Source: DAOTYH01 sp034435015
Lineage (GTDB): Bacteria > Chloroflexota > Anaerolineae > Aggregatilineales > UBA3940
NCBI GenBank assembly: GCA_034435015.1
Contig: DAOTYH010000012.1
Location: 1-22,174, forward strand
DNA: 22,174 bases
Direction: 5' to 3'
Positions 14,688-20,774 of the stretch are shown here, piece by piece. Position numbers and translations under genes: made by a program. The notes under the pieces are model-generated. The model worked only from the letters and a program-made list of their open reading frames with translations. It had not been told where the DNA came from and searched no databases. The stretch's first letter is position 1. The number at the start of each line of letters is the position of its first letter.

Positions 14688-15737
14688 CTACGGCAACCAG
14701 ATCAGTTGGGCCGTCACCGGCAGGTGGTCTGAGCCAGCGTCCGGCCCTGTCCATGCCCGCACGGCATGGAAGCCGGGGGTATGCCAGATGTAGTCAATCC
14801 GCACCAGCGACGGCATGTTGGCGCCGCTGGCGGGGAAGGTCAAGCCCAATCCCCAGCCCGCCTCTCGAAAGGAGTCTTGCAGGCCGGCCTCAGCCAGCCG
14901 CTGGTAGTTCTCGCTTTGGTCAGAGGTGTTCAAGTCACCTATCAGCAGGGTTGGGCCGTCGGAGACAGCCGCATCGGCCAGCAAGGGGAAATCCGGCGTG
15001 CCGGGGATACGGTAGGCGCGGAGGCCCTCAAGGCCGGGCGGCGGCGGATGGGCGGCGATCACGGTCAGAGGCCTGCCCTCAACATCCAGCCTAGCCCGCA
15101 GGTAGGGAAAGGCATGCGTGGACAGGTCAAACAACTCATGTTCCAAGATCGGGTAGCGGCTGAGCAGGCCGATGCCGGGGATGCCGTAACCGTATAGGAC
15201 ACGGTAGGGGTATACCTCAGCAAGGGCCGCATTGAGCAGAGGAACTTCATCTGCCGTGACCTCCACCAGCGCGATGATGTCTGCCTCTGAGTCACGCAAT
15301 ACCGCTATGAGATCGTCCGGCTCGATCAGCCCGCAACCGGTATTGTAGGTCATGACGGTCAGAGCCGTACAGCCGTCTGAGGCGGCACAGGGCGGCGGGG
15401 GCGGGTTGGGCAGAAACAGCCCGCCGTACAGCCACATCAGGGCCGCAACGCCCGGCCCGGTCAGCGCGGCCCTCCACCAGCGGCGGGCCGTCAGCAGGAG
15501 GATCAACACGGGCAGGGCGGGGAGCAGTATCCAGGGGGTGAAGTTGTTGAGCAATGCCACCGGCCACAGCCGGTCGCCGCTGAACAGCCGCAAGGCCAAA
15601 TAGGTCAACATCAGGACCGCGTATATATCTGAGGCGGCCAACAACAGCCGCACTGCCGCCCATGCCATTCCGGCGGGCAGACTACTGGTCTCTGCCGGCT
15701 GGCGGAAACCAGCCGCTGGCTGAGAAGATGGGTTCAT
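14688..15737 (-). CDS. Membrane-anchored endonuclease/exonuclease/phosphatase family protein
   Basis: 349 residues. Three membrane segments (about 26-50, 64-83 and 92-108) precede an extracytoplasmic or membrane-proximal EEP domain (about 125-349). The metallo-phosphodiesterase residues are all present: Asn132 (TYNTG), Glu159 (ALVEV), His230 (AAHPPPP), Asp268 and Asn270 (GDLNTSD), Asp315 (RIDYIW), and Asp337-His338 (GSDHLP). The fold is shared by DNases, sphingomyelinases and inositol phosphatases, so the substrate cannot be named. Membrane anchoring favours a lipid-linked or extracellular substrate. The ribosome binding site is weak. It lies between the PhoB-type operon and the repeat lipoprotein on the same strand; co-regulation is possible but unproven. 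Confidence 0.85.
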   Translation of the reverse strand: MNPSSQPAAGFRQPAETSSLPAGMAWAAVRLLLAASDIYAVLMLTYLALRLFSGDRLWPVALLNNFTPWILLPALPVLILLLTARRWWRAALTGPGVAALMWLYGGLFLPNPPPPPCAASDGCTALTVMTYNTGCGLIEPDDLIAVLRDSEADIIALVEVTADEVPLLNAALAEVYPYRVLYGYGIPGIGLLSRYPILEHELFDLSTHAFPYLRARLDVEGRPLTVIAAHPPPPGLEGLRAYRIPGTPDFPLLADAAVSDGPTLLIGDLNTSDQSENYQRLAEAGLQDSFREAGWGLGLTFPASGANMPSLVRIDYIWHTPGFHAVRAWTGPDAGSDHLPVTAQLIWLP

Positions 15738-15760
15738 TGTCGTTTCCGCCTGTCAAGAGA

Positions 15761-15791
15761 GGCAGGGACATGTTTCTGCTATGTCCCTGCC
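15761..15791 (-). terminator. Hairpin after the repeat lipoprotein gene
   Basis: GGCAGGGACAT (15761-15771) and ATGTCCCTGCC (15781-15791) form a perfect 11-base stem with a 9-base loop, 51 bases beyond the lipoprotein stop. On the minus strand it is followed by TCTCTTG, a poor T-run, so some readthrough into the EEP gene is likely. Confidence 0.55.
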
Positions 15792-15841
15792 AAGAACCTG
15801 CTTACCTGCCCGGCGGGGTATGTCCTGCCCCCGCTGGGAGA

Positions 15842-16894
15842 TTATGGGATATACCAGTTATACGATCCGCTGATGTACACCCCGTATTCTGTATCAATGA
15901 CGCCTCCGCTACAGTCGGTGGCCTTCAGATCATAGGTGCCCGGTGTGACGTAGAAGGTGTAGGAACTGCCCGCCGGCATGACATCCGACCCCAGCCAGTC
16001 CGACCCCCAACTGGAGCTGGTGCTGGGGGAGATGTAAACGTAACAGACGGTAGAGCTGGAGTTGTTGTAAGCGTAGATAGTCGCTGTTCCGCCGCCGCTG
16101 GAGCCGCCGCCGGTGATGGTCCAGGTATGACTGCCGCTGAGATAGACGCCGAACTCAGAGGCGAGGGTGTTGCCGCTGCAGTCGGTAGCCTTGTAGTCGT
16201 AGGTGCCCGGTGTGACGTAGAAGGTGTAGGAACTGCCCGCCGGCACGACATCCGTCCCCAGCCAGTCCGATCCCCAACTGGAGCTGGTGCTGGGGGAGAT
16301 ATAGACGTAACAGACGGTGCTGTTGGAGTTGTTGTACAGGGTCAGCGAGGCTGGGCCGCCGCCGCTGGAGCCGCCGCCCTGCGAAGACGGCGCACCGCCA
16401 ATCGTCCACGTCTGGTTGTTGTTGATGGTGACGCCAAACCGAGTGTCTAATGTGTCGCCGTTGCAGTTATCGGCGCGGAAGTCCCATGTGCCGGCGTCCA
16501 AGTGGAAGTCGTAGCTCTCGCCGCTCCCGATAATGTCCGGGCCAAGCCAGTCTGTCCCCCACGAGGAATCTGTGGTGAGCGAGATATAAACGTAGCACAC
16601 ATCCTCGCCGGAGTTGTTGACCAGCGTCAACGCGATCGGGCCGGTTAGCGCTTCCCCTTGGGTGTTTGTTTTATTCCCGCTTGTTGCCTCAGCTTCGTTC
16701 TCATTGCCGGAGGGCTGTTTCCCGCCGGCGAGGCTTTCATCAGCCTCTTGTGTGGTTGTTTGTTCTGTGACAGCCTGATTCAGAATCTGTTCGATCTGCT
16801 GGCTGGGCAGGCTGCATGCGGTCAGCAGGCCGGAGAGGATCATGATTGTCACAACTAACAACAACGCTTGCACTCTTCGCCTTAAGCAAGGCAT
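15842..16894 (-). CDS. Lipoprotein with three tandem copies of an unrecognised domain
   Basis: 350 residues. A signal peptide ends in a lipobox GLLTAC with lipidated Cys27. A Gln/Glu/Thr-rich linker follows (28-85), then three repeats at about 87-165, 182-260 and 270-350, joined by Gly/Ser linkers (GGGSSGGG). Each repeat contains NNS.(x)VCYVYIS..(x)SSWG(S/T)DWLG, an aromatic beta strand, and a second cysteine in (D/N)C(N/S)G. The two cysteines per repeat may form a disulfide outside the cell. The repeats look all-beta and could bind a ligand or cell-wall component. I do not recognise the family. AAGGAG precedes the ATG, and a near-consensus promoter lies upstream. Repeats 2 and 3 are almost identical at the DNA level, which indicates recent duplication or gene conversion. 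Confidence 0.88.
   Translation of the reverse strand: MPCLRRRVQALLLVVTIMILSGLLTACSLPSQQIEQILNQAVTEQTTTQEADESLAGGKQPSGNENEAEATSGNKTNTQGEALTGPIALTLVNNSGEDVCYVYISLTTDSSWGTDWLGPDIIGSGESYDFHLDAGTWDFRADNCNGDTLDTRFGVTINNNQTWTIGGAPSSQGGGSSGGGPASLTLYNNSNSTVCYVYISPSTSSSWGSDWLGTDVVPAGSSYTFYVTPGTYDYKATDCSGNTLASEFGVYLSGSHTWTITGGGSSGGGTATIYAYNNSSSTVCYVYISPSTSSSWGSDWLGSDVMPAGSSYTFYVTPGTYDLKATDCSGGVIDTEYGVYISGSYNWYIP
15934..16069 (-). repeat. Internal DNA repeat, copy in lipoprotein domain 3
   Basis: This 136-base segment matches 16201-16336 with about nine mismatches by eye and no gaps. The offset of 267 bases equals 89 codons, so the repeat preserves the reading frame. Confidence 0.85.
16201..16336 (-). 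repeat. Internal DNA repeat, copy in lipoprotein domain 2
   Basis: Partner of 15934-16069. The first domain (encoded upstream, about 16400-16635) is more diverged, so the order of events was an old duplication and then a recent one or gene conversion. Confidence 0.85.
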
Positions 16895-16996
16895 TCTTTT
16901 GCTCCTTCCTTAGAGTAAACGAACTAAAAGCGAACGTTCCTCCTTTTCGGCTACTGTGGTTGGTATCCTCTCCCCATACTGCTTTTCGCTGACCTC

Positions 16997-17025
16997 AGGA
17001 TAAGGGAAGGGGGGTGAATTGTCAA
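16997..17025 (-). promoter_or_regulatory. Near-consensus promoter of the repeat lipoprotein gene
   Basis: On the minus strand a perfect TTGACA (17025-17020) is followed after 17 bases by TATCCT (17002-16997). Transcription would start near 16990, leaving about 95 untranslated bases. The leader contains AAAAGGAGGAACG far from the start codon and a small palindrome GAACGTTC. Confidence 0.6.
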
Positions 17026-17075
17026 ACGAGCAGAGACGGGAGGCTTACATGAGAGGGGTGCTGAGGAGGCGGGGC

Positions 17076-17094
17076 GGCTGGGGGGCGGCCAGCC
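17076..17094. repeat. 19-base repeat, copy at the glycosyltransferase stop
   Basis: GGCTGGGGGGCGGCCAGCC abuts the stop codon of the glycosyltransferase gene and recurs exactly at 18248-18266 inside the same gene. It is itself an inverted repeat (GGCTGG/CCAGCC) and could form a terminator-like hairpin. Confidence 0.5.
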
Positions 17095-18360
17095 TTATAG
17101 GTACTGCTCTATGACCCGGACGGCCTCTTCTACGCCGTTCTCGCCCCTGATCTGCTCACCCAGCGCGGCGGCACGGGCGCGCATCTGGCTGTCGCTTACC
17201 ATGCGTTCGATGGCCTCTGCCAGTCCCCCTGCCGTTAACTTTTTCAAGGGGATTGGCTCCGGCCCCGCACCCAGCTTGCAGACTTGCCGCCCCCAGAAGG
17301 GCTGATCGCTGGTGAAGGGGACGATCAGGGCGGGCACGCCGGAGCGAAGCCCTGCCGCTGTCGTGCCGGCCCCCCCGTGATGGACAAGTGCGGCCATGCG
17401 CGGGAACAGCCAGCTATGCGGCGCCGAGTCGATCACGTAGAGATGATCCGATGCCGCGCGGCGTTTCTGGCCAATGCCGCTCCAGCCGGTCAACAGGAGG
17501 GCGCGCTGGCCTGCCCGTCTCAGCCCCTCCACGATGACATGAGTCAGACATTCAGCGCTGTCGGTGACCATACTGCCGAAGCCGATGTAAACTGGCGGCG
17601 GCCCATTTTGCAGAAAGGAGATGAGGCCGGCGGGCGGCTCATAGGGCGGCGCCTCCCCGCCGGCGGCCTGATCGAGAAACCAGTAGCCGGTGACGTGGAC
17701 ATCCTGCCCCCAGTCAGGCGGCGGGGGGATGACAAGCGGGCTGAAGCCGAACAAGATCGGCGGCGGGCGGCGGTCTGTGGCGTTGAAAGGCCAGCCGGAA
17801 AGCGGCGGCAGTTCGGGATGATTGCGCCGCAGTTGGTTGTAGCCCAGCCGCGCACCAGCCCAGAACATCCATGAAGAGAGGCGGTGCGTCAGGCGGTTAT
17901 AACCCCCGCCCAACGGCAGTTCAGGGGCCATGAGGGCTGTAAAAGCAGAGGTCGGGGCAAAGACAGGGAAGGTCTGGGCGGAAAAGTCCGGCACGCCCCG
18001 CTGACGAGCGATCTCATGGCCGGCGTTGACCATCAGAAACGAGTGGATGATGGCATCAGCATCCCGGCAGGCCTCGCGTGCCTGAGTATAGACCTGCAAG
18101 GCCAGCGGCATCACGTAGTTGGACATGGCCCTTACCAGGCGGAGCGGGTTGTACCCGACCCGGTCAACCAGCTCGCGGCTGAGACGGGATGGGTCGCCGG
18201 CCAGCGGCGCGAAGTCCAGGCCGTGCTGGGTCACGAACGACTCGAACGGCTGGGGGGCGGCCAGCCGGACGGCATGTCCGGCCCTCTGCAAGCCGATCCC
18301 CAATGCCAGATAGGGCTGTACGTCACCGCGTGAACCGTAGGCGAGAATCGTGATGTGCAA
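17095..18360 (-). CDS. UGT-type glycosyltransferase (GT1, MGT/sterol glucosyltransferase-like)
   Basis: 421 residues from a TTG start. The N-terminal domain begins HITILAYGSRGDVQPYLALG, the conserved start of GT1/GT28-like enzymes that modify sterols, lipids or antibiotics. The C-terminal domain holds the nucleotide-sugar site HHGGAGTTAAGLRSGVP at about 327-343, followed by PFTSDQPFWG. The reaction would be transfer of a sugar from a UDP- or dTDP-sugar to a lipophilic acceptor; the acceptor is unknown. The TTG at 18360 is chosen because AAGGAGG (18366-18372) lies 5 bases before it. The in-frame ATG at 18387 falls inside a TATAAT box and so would not be in the transcript. The gene diverges from panB. 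Confidence 0.88.
   Translation of the reverse strand: MHITILAYGSRGDVQPYLALGIGLQRAGHAVRLAAPQPFESFVTQHGLDFAPLAGDPSRLSRELVDRVGYNPLRLVRAMSNYVMPLALQVYTQAREACRDADAIIHSFLMVNAGHEIARQRGVPDFSAQTFPVFAPTSAFTALMAPELPLGGGYNRLTHRLSSWMFWAGARLGYNQLRRNHPELPPLSGWPFNATDRRPPPILFGFSPLVIPPPPDWGQDVHVTGYWFLDQAAGGEAPPYEPPAGLISFLQNGPPPVYIGFGSMVTDSAECLTHVIVEGLRRAGQRALLLTGWSGIGQKRRAASDHLYVIDSAPHSWLFPRMAALVHHGGAGTTAAGLRSGVPALIVPFTSDQPFWGRQVCKLGAGPEPIPLKKLTAGGLAEAIERMVSDSQMRARAAALGEQIRGENGVEEAVRVIEQYL
18248..18266. repeat. 19-base repeat, copy inside the glycosyltransferase gene
   Basis: Exact copy of 17076-17094, here coding for the LAAPQPF part of the N-terminal domain. Confidence 0.5.
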
Positions 18361-18385
18361 GTGAGCCTCCTTGTGAAGTGCATTC

Positions 18386-18391
18386 ATTATA
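18386..18391 (-). promoter_or_regulatory. -10 box of the glycosyltransferase gene
   Basis: On the minus strand a perfect TATAAT (18391-18386) lies 25 bases before the TTG start. The predicted transcript begins near 18379. No good -35 was found. It stands back to back with the panB promoter. Confidence 0.45.
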
Positions 18392-18424
18392 CCCTTTTCG
18401 GCGGAAGCGGCCTCTTCGCTCCAG

Positions 18425-18453
18425 TTGTCCCTCCGGCCTTTCCGGCGTACAAT
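18425..18453 (+). promoter_or_regulatory. Promoter of the panB leader
   Basis: TTGTCC (18425-18430), an exact 17-base spacer and TACAAT (18448-18453). Transcription should begin near 18460, about 194 bases before panB. Confidence 0.6.
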
Positions 18454-18487
18454 ACAGCCAGCCGCCGACCCCGCCGGGGCGGCGAGC

Positions 18488-18589
18488 ATGATGGACCTGT
18501 TTGAGAGGATTGATCCGCCTGACCCGCCACCAGGATCGCCGTGCGACCGGGATGGTGAGGCCGCCGGCGCCGCATCACTGCACGCCTGA
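18488..18589 (+). CDS. Short ORF in the panB leader (possible leader peptide, 33 residues)
   Basis: ATG ATG at 18488 opens a 33-codon frame ending in TGA at 18587-18589. The peptide begins MMDLFERIDPPDPPPGSPCD and is rich in Pro, Asp and Ala. Its last base is the first base of the terminator stem that follows, so ribosome position on this ORF could affect folding of the hairpin. The upstream GGGGCGGCGAG is only a fair ribosome binding site, and no family is recognised. It may be a leader peptide, a small protein or a chance frame. Confidence 0.35.
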   Translation: MMDLFERIDPPDPPPGSPCDRDGEAAGAASLHA

Positions 18590-18615
18590 CGCCCTCCCTG
18601 CCCGGAGGGCGTTTT
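18589..18615 (+). terminator. Rho-independent terminator in the panB leader (candidate attenuator)
   Basis: ACGCCCTCC (18589-18597) pairs perfectly with GGAGGGCGT (18604-18612) across a 6-base loop, followed by TTTTG. It lies downstream of the only visible promoter and 39 bases before the panB start codon, so it must be passed for panB to be expressed. Confidence 0.75.
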
Positions 18616-18653
18616 GTGATCCGGGGGACGGGCCTGCGGCAAGGAGGGGTGCT

Positions 18654-19502
18654 GTGGACAAAGTGACGCTCCATACCTTGCAGGCCATGAAGGAGCGCGG
18701 CGAGCCGATCACCATGCTGACGGCTTACGACTATCCGACCGCCCGGCTGATCGATCTCAGCGGCGTGGACATGATCTTGGTCGGGGATTCGCTGGGGATG
18801 GTGGTGCATGGCTTTGAGACCACCCTGCCCGTCACGATGGAGATGATGATTCTGCACTGCCGGGCTGTCCGGCGCGGCGTCGAGCGGGCTTACCTGATCG
18901 GCGATATGCCGTTCGGCAGTTACCAGCTTTCGGTTGAGAAGGCCAAGCGCAACGCGGTCCGTCTGCTGGCGGAGGGCGGCGTGGATGCCGTCAAGCTGGA
19001 GGGCGGACAGCCCGCCGCCGAGACGATCCGCGCGCTGGTTGAGATGGGGGTTGCCGTGCAGGGGCATATCGGCCTGACGCCGCAGAGCATCAGCGCGTTG
19101 GGCGGCTTCAAGGCGCAAGGCAAAACGCTGGAGGCGGCCCGCCGTCTGCTGGACGATGCAAGGGCGCTGGAGCAGGCAGGCGTGTTCAGCCTCGTGCTGG
19201 AGTCTGTGCCGGCGCGGCTGGCGGCGCTGATCACCCGTTCGGTGCGCGTGCCGGCCATCGGCATCGGGGCGGGGGCAGGCTGTGACGGGCAGGTGCTGGT
19301 GACCCATGATCTGCTGGGGCTGTCTGTCCGCCATACCCCCAAGTTTGCCAAGCGCTATGCCGATCTGGCGGCTGTCATGCAGAGCGCCTTCAAAGCCTAC
19401 CGTGATGAGGTGCGGGCGCGGGCCTTCCCCTCGACAGAGCACGAATTCAGCATCGCCGATGAGGTGTGGGCGCAGATCGAGGCCGAAGCGGCAGGAGGGT
19501 AG
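18654..19502 (+). CDS. panB: 3-methyl-2-oxobutanoate hydroxymethyltransferase (ketopantoate hydroxymethyltransferase)
   Basis: First step of pantothenate synthesis: adds a hydroxymethyl group from 5,10-methylene-tetrahydrofolate to 2-oxoisovalerate, giving ketopantoate, in the cytosol. It has 282 residues, a normal length. The TIM-barrel signature is clear: MLTAYDYPTARLID, metal ligands Asp45 (VGDSLGM) and Asp84 (IGDMPFGSY), Glu116 (KLEGG), the catalytic base Glu183 (VLESVP) and the IGIGAG loop (202-207). The GTG at 18654 is chosen because AAGGAGG (18641-18647) lies 6 bases before it, and the earlier in-frame start would run through the terminator. panE follows after 4 bases. Expression may be controlled by the leader terminator. 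Confidence 0.95.
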   Translation: MDKVTLHTLQAMKERGEPITMLTAYDYPTARLIDLSGVDMILVGDSLGMVVHGFETTLPVTMEMMILHCRAVRRGVERAYLIGDMPFGSYQLSVEKAKRNAVRLLAEGGVDAVKLEGGQPAAETIRALVEMGVAVQGHIGLTPQSISALGGFKAQGKTLEAARRLLDDARALEQAGVFSLVLESVPARLAALITRSVRVPAIGIGAGAGCDGQVLVTHDLLGLSVRHTPKFAKRYADLAAVMQSAFKAYRDEVRARAFPSTEHEFSIADEVWAQIEAEAAGG

Positions 19503-19506
19503 GGCG

Positions 19507-20436
19507 GTGCGGCTGGCTATTCTTGGCATCGGCGCGATGGGCTGTCTGCTGGGGGCGCGGCTGAACCCCTACGCCGACGTTACCCTGATCGGGAGCTGGG
19601 CGGAGCAGATCAAGGCACTGCAACGCGCACCCCTGCGCGTGATTCATCCGGACGGGCGCGAGGACTTGGTCCGCCTGCGAGTCAGCACCGGCACGGAGGC
19701 AGACGCCCCGGCGGATGTAGCGCTGATCGTCACCAAGACGGTCAAGACGCGCCAAGCGGCCCAGACAGCCGCCCGTCTGCTCGCCCCTGATGGGATCGCG
19801 CTGACGCTCCAGAACGGGCTGGGCAATCTGGAAGTCATTGCGCAGGAAGTCGGGATGGAGCGGGCGGCGCTGGGCGTGACAACGCTCGGCGCGGCGCTGG
19901 ACGGGCCGGGCGTCCTGCGCCCCGGCGGGAACGGCGTGACGACACTGGCCGTCCGGCCTGAGATCGAGCCGCAGATACGGACGCTGGCGGCGCTGTTCGA
20001 GCAGGCCGGCCTGCCGGTTGAGGTCACGCCGGATGCCCGCGGGGCGCTGTGGGGCAAACTGGCGGTCAACGCGGCCATCAATCCGCTCACGGCCTTGTTG
20101 GGTGTGCCAAACGGGGCCTTGCTTGAGTCAGCGGCGGCGCGGGAGATCATGAGGGAAGCCGCCCGCGAGACAGCCGCTGTAGCCGCGGCGCAGGGGATCA
20201 GCCTGCCCTTCGATGACCCTCCAGCCCGTGCCGAACAGGTTGCCCGCCAGACGGCGCACAACCGCTCCTCGATGTGGCAGGACCTCCGGCGGGGGGCACC
20301 AACTGAGATTGACGCCATCTGCGGGGCGGTCGCCCAGACGGGGGAGCGGCTGGGCGTGCCTGTGCCGGTGAACACGCTGTTGTGGCGGCTGGTCCGGGCG
20401 GCAGAGGACATGCGGAATGCCCGCCTGCCCGCCTGA
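19507..20436 (+). CDS. panE: 2-dehydropantoate 2-reductase (ketopantoate reductase)
   Basis: Second step of pantoate synthesis: NADPH-dependent reduction of ketopantoate to pantoate. It has 309 residues. The N-terminal Rossmann motif is GIGAMGCLLGARL (7-19). QNG with Asn103, the catalytic Lys184 (LWGKLAVNAAINPLTAL) and the substrate loop SSMWQDLRRGAPTEID with Glu267 match the family. The GTG start at 19507 follows AGGAGGG (19493-19499) by 7 bases, inside the end of panB, so the two are co-translated. panC and panD are not in the window. Confidence 0.93.
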   Translation: MRLAILGIGAMGCLLGARLNPYADVTLIGSWAEQIKALQRAPLRVIHPDGREDLVRLRVSTGTEADAPADVALIVTKTVKTRQAAQTAARLLAPDGIALTLQNGLGNLEVIAQEVGMERAALGVTTLGAALDGPGVLRPGGNGVTTLAVRPEIEPQIRTLAALFEQAGLPVEVTPDARGALWGKLAVNAAINPLTALLGVPNGALLESAAAREIMREAARETAAVAAAQGISLPFDDPPARAEQVARQTAHNRSSMWQDLRRGAPTEIDAICGAVAQTGERLGVPVPVNTLLWRLVRAAEDMRNARLPA

Positions 20437-20495
20437 GCGGCGGGAGGCTCTGGCCGATTTCCCGATGAAAAAGGCAAAATGATGGAAATACCCCC

Positions 20496-20524
20496 TTGTC
20501 AAATCGGCCAAAGTGTATTATTAT
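20496..20524 (+). promoter_or_regulatory. Strong promoter downstream of panE
   Basis: TTGTCA (20496-20501), exactly 17 bases, then TATTAT (20519-20524). It is 60 bases after the panE stop and points into non-coding sequence. Confidence 0.6.
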
Positions 20525-20530
20525 AGATTA

Positions 20531-20668
20531 TGGATGGCGTTGGTGGGCCGTCCACAGGAACGTGACCAAACCGGGAACAGGCTGTTGAAGTTGTTCCCGT
20601 TTGAAGAAAATACCCCACGAGCTGAAAAAACCCCACCGCCGATCAGGTGCCCCGGGGTTTTTTCAGCT
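20531..20668 (+). ncRNA. Candidate small structured RNA
   Basis: The predicted transcript begins near 20531, 7 bases after the -10 box, and ends at the terminator, giving about 135 bases. It contains a perfect 8-base hairpin CGGGAACA (20572-20579) / TGTTCCCG (20592-20599), extendable by AAA/TTT pairs. A 5' part can fold through TTGGT (20540-20544) / ACCAA (20565-20569). No ribosome binding site precedes the ATGs inside it. I do not recognise an RNA family. The end coordinates are estimates. Confidence 0.4.
20620..20668. terminator. Bidirectional terminator with 15-base stem
   Basis: AGCTGAAAAAACCCC (20620-20634) is the exact complement of GGGGTTTTTTCAGCT (20654-20668). The A-run before and T-run after the GC core make it work in both directions, suiting its place between converging transcripts. 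Confidence 0.8.
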
Positions 20669-20679
20669 TTATGCGTATT

Positions 20680-20717
20680 CAGCGTCAGAGTCCCGCCGAG
20701 CAGGGACTCTGACGCTG
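20680..20717. other. Perfect 15-base hairpin
   Basis: CAGCGTCAGAGTCCC (20680-20694) and its exact complement (20703-20717) enclose an 8-base loop. It lies 58 bases after the AI-2E stop (minus strand) and has no T-run on either strand. It may protect the 3' end of the AI-2E message or be a relic of a mobile palindromic element. Confidence 0.6.
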
Positions 20718-20774
20718 AGTATGTTCGAGACGGCAGGGCAGGTTGAAACCCCGCATCCGCCGGGCGGCACGGAA

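Larger units (their letters stand above)
20437..20774. other. Intergenic region with promoter and two long hairpins
   Basis: This 338-base spacer separates the convergent panE and AI-2E genes. It holds a near-consensus plus-strand promoter (20496-20524), an internal hairpin (20572-20599), a 15-base-stem terminator (20620-20668) and a second perfect 15-base hairpin (20680-20717). The open frames across it cross these hairpins and lack ribosome binding sites, so no protein gene is called. Confidence 0.6.

Noticed and set aside
15662..16450. Plus-strand frame with repeated GARCDVEGVGTARRHDIRPQ segments
   Set aside because: The repeats simply reflect the DNA repeats of the lipoprotein gene read on the other strand.
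18387..19529. Minus-strand open frame (380 codons) over panB
   Set aside because: panB on the plus strand has full family motifs and start signals; the opposite product is His/Arg/Gln-rich with no domain.
19644..20477. Minus-strand open frame over panE
   Set aside because: Low-complexity Ser/Ala/Arg product opposite a complete ketopantoate reductase; a shadow of high third-position GC.
20513..20746. Small protein gene after panE
   Set aside because: The frame begins upstream of the likely transcription start, lacks a ribosome binding site and runs through two perfect hairpins; a non-coding RNA fits better.
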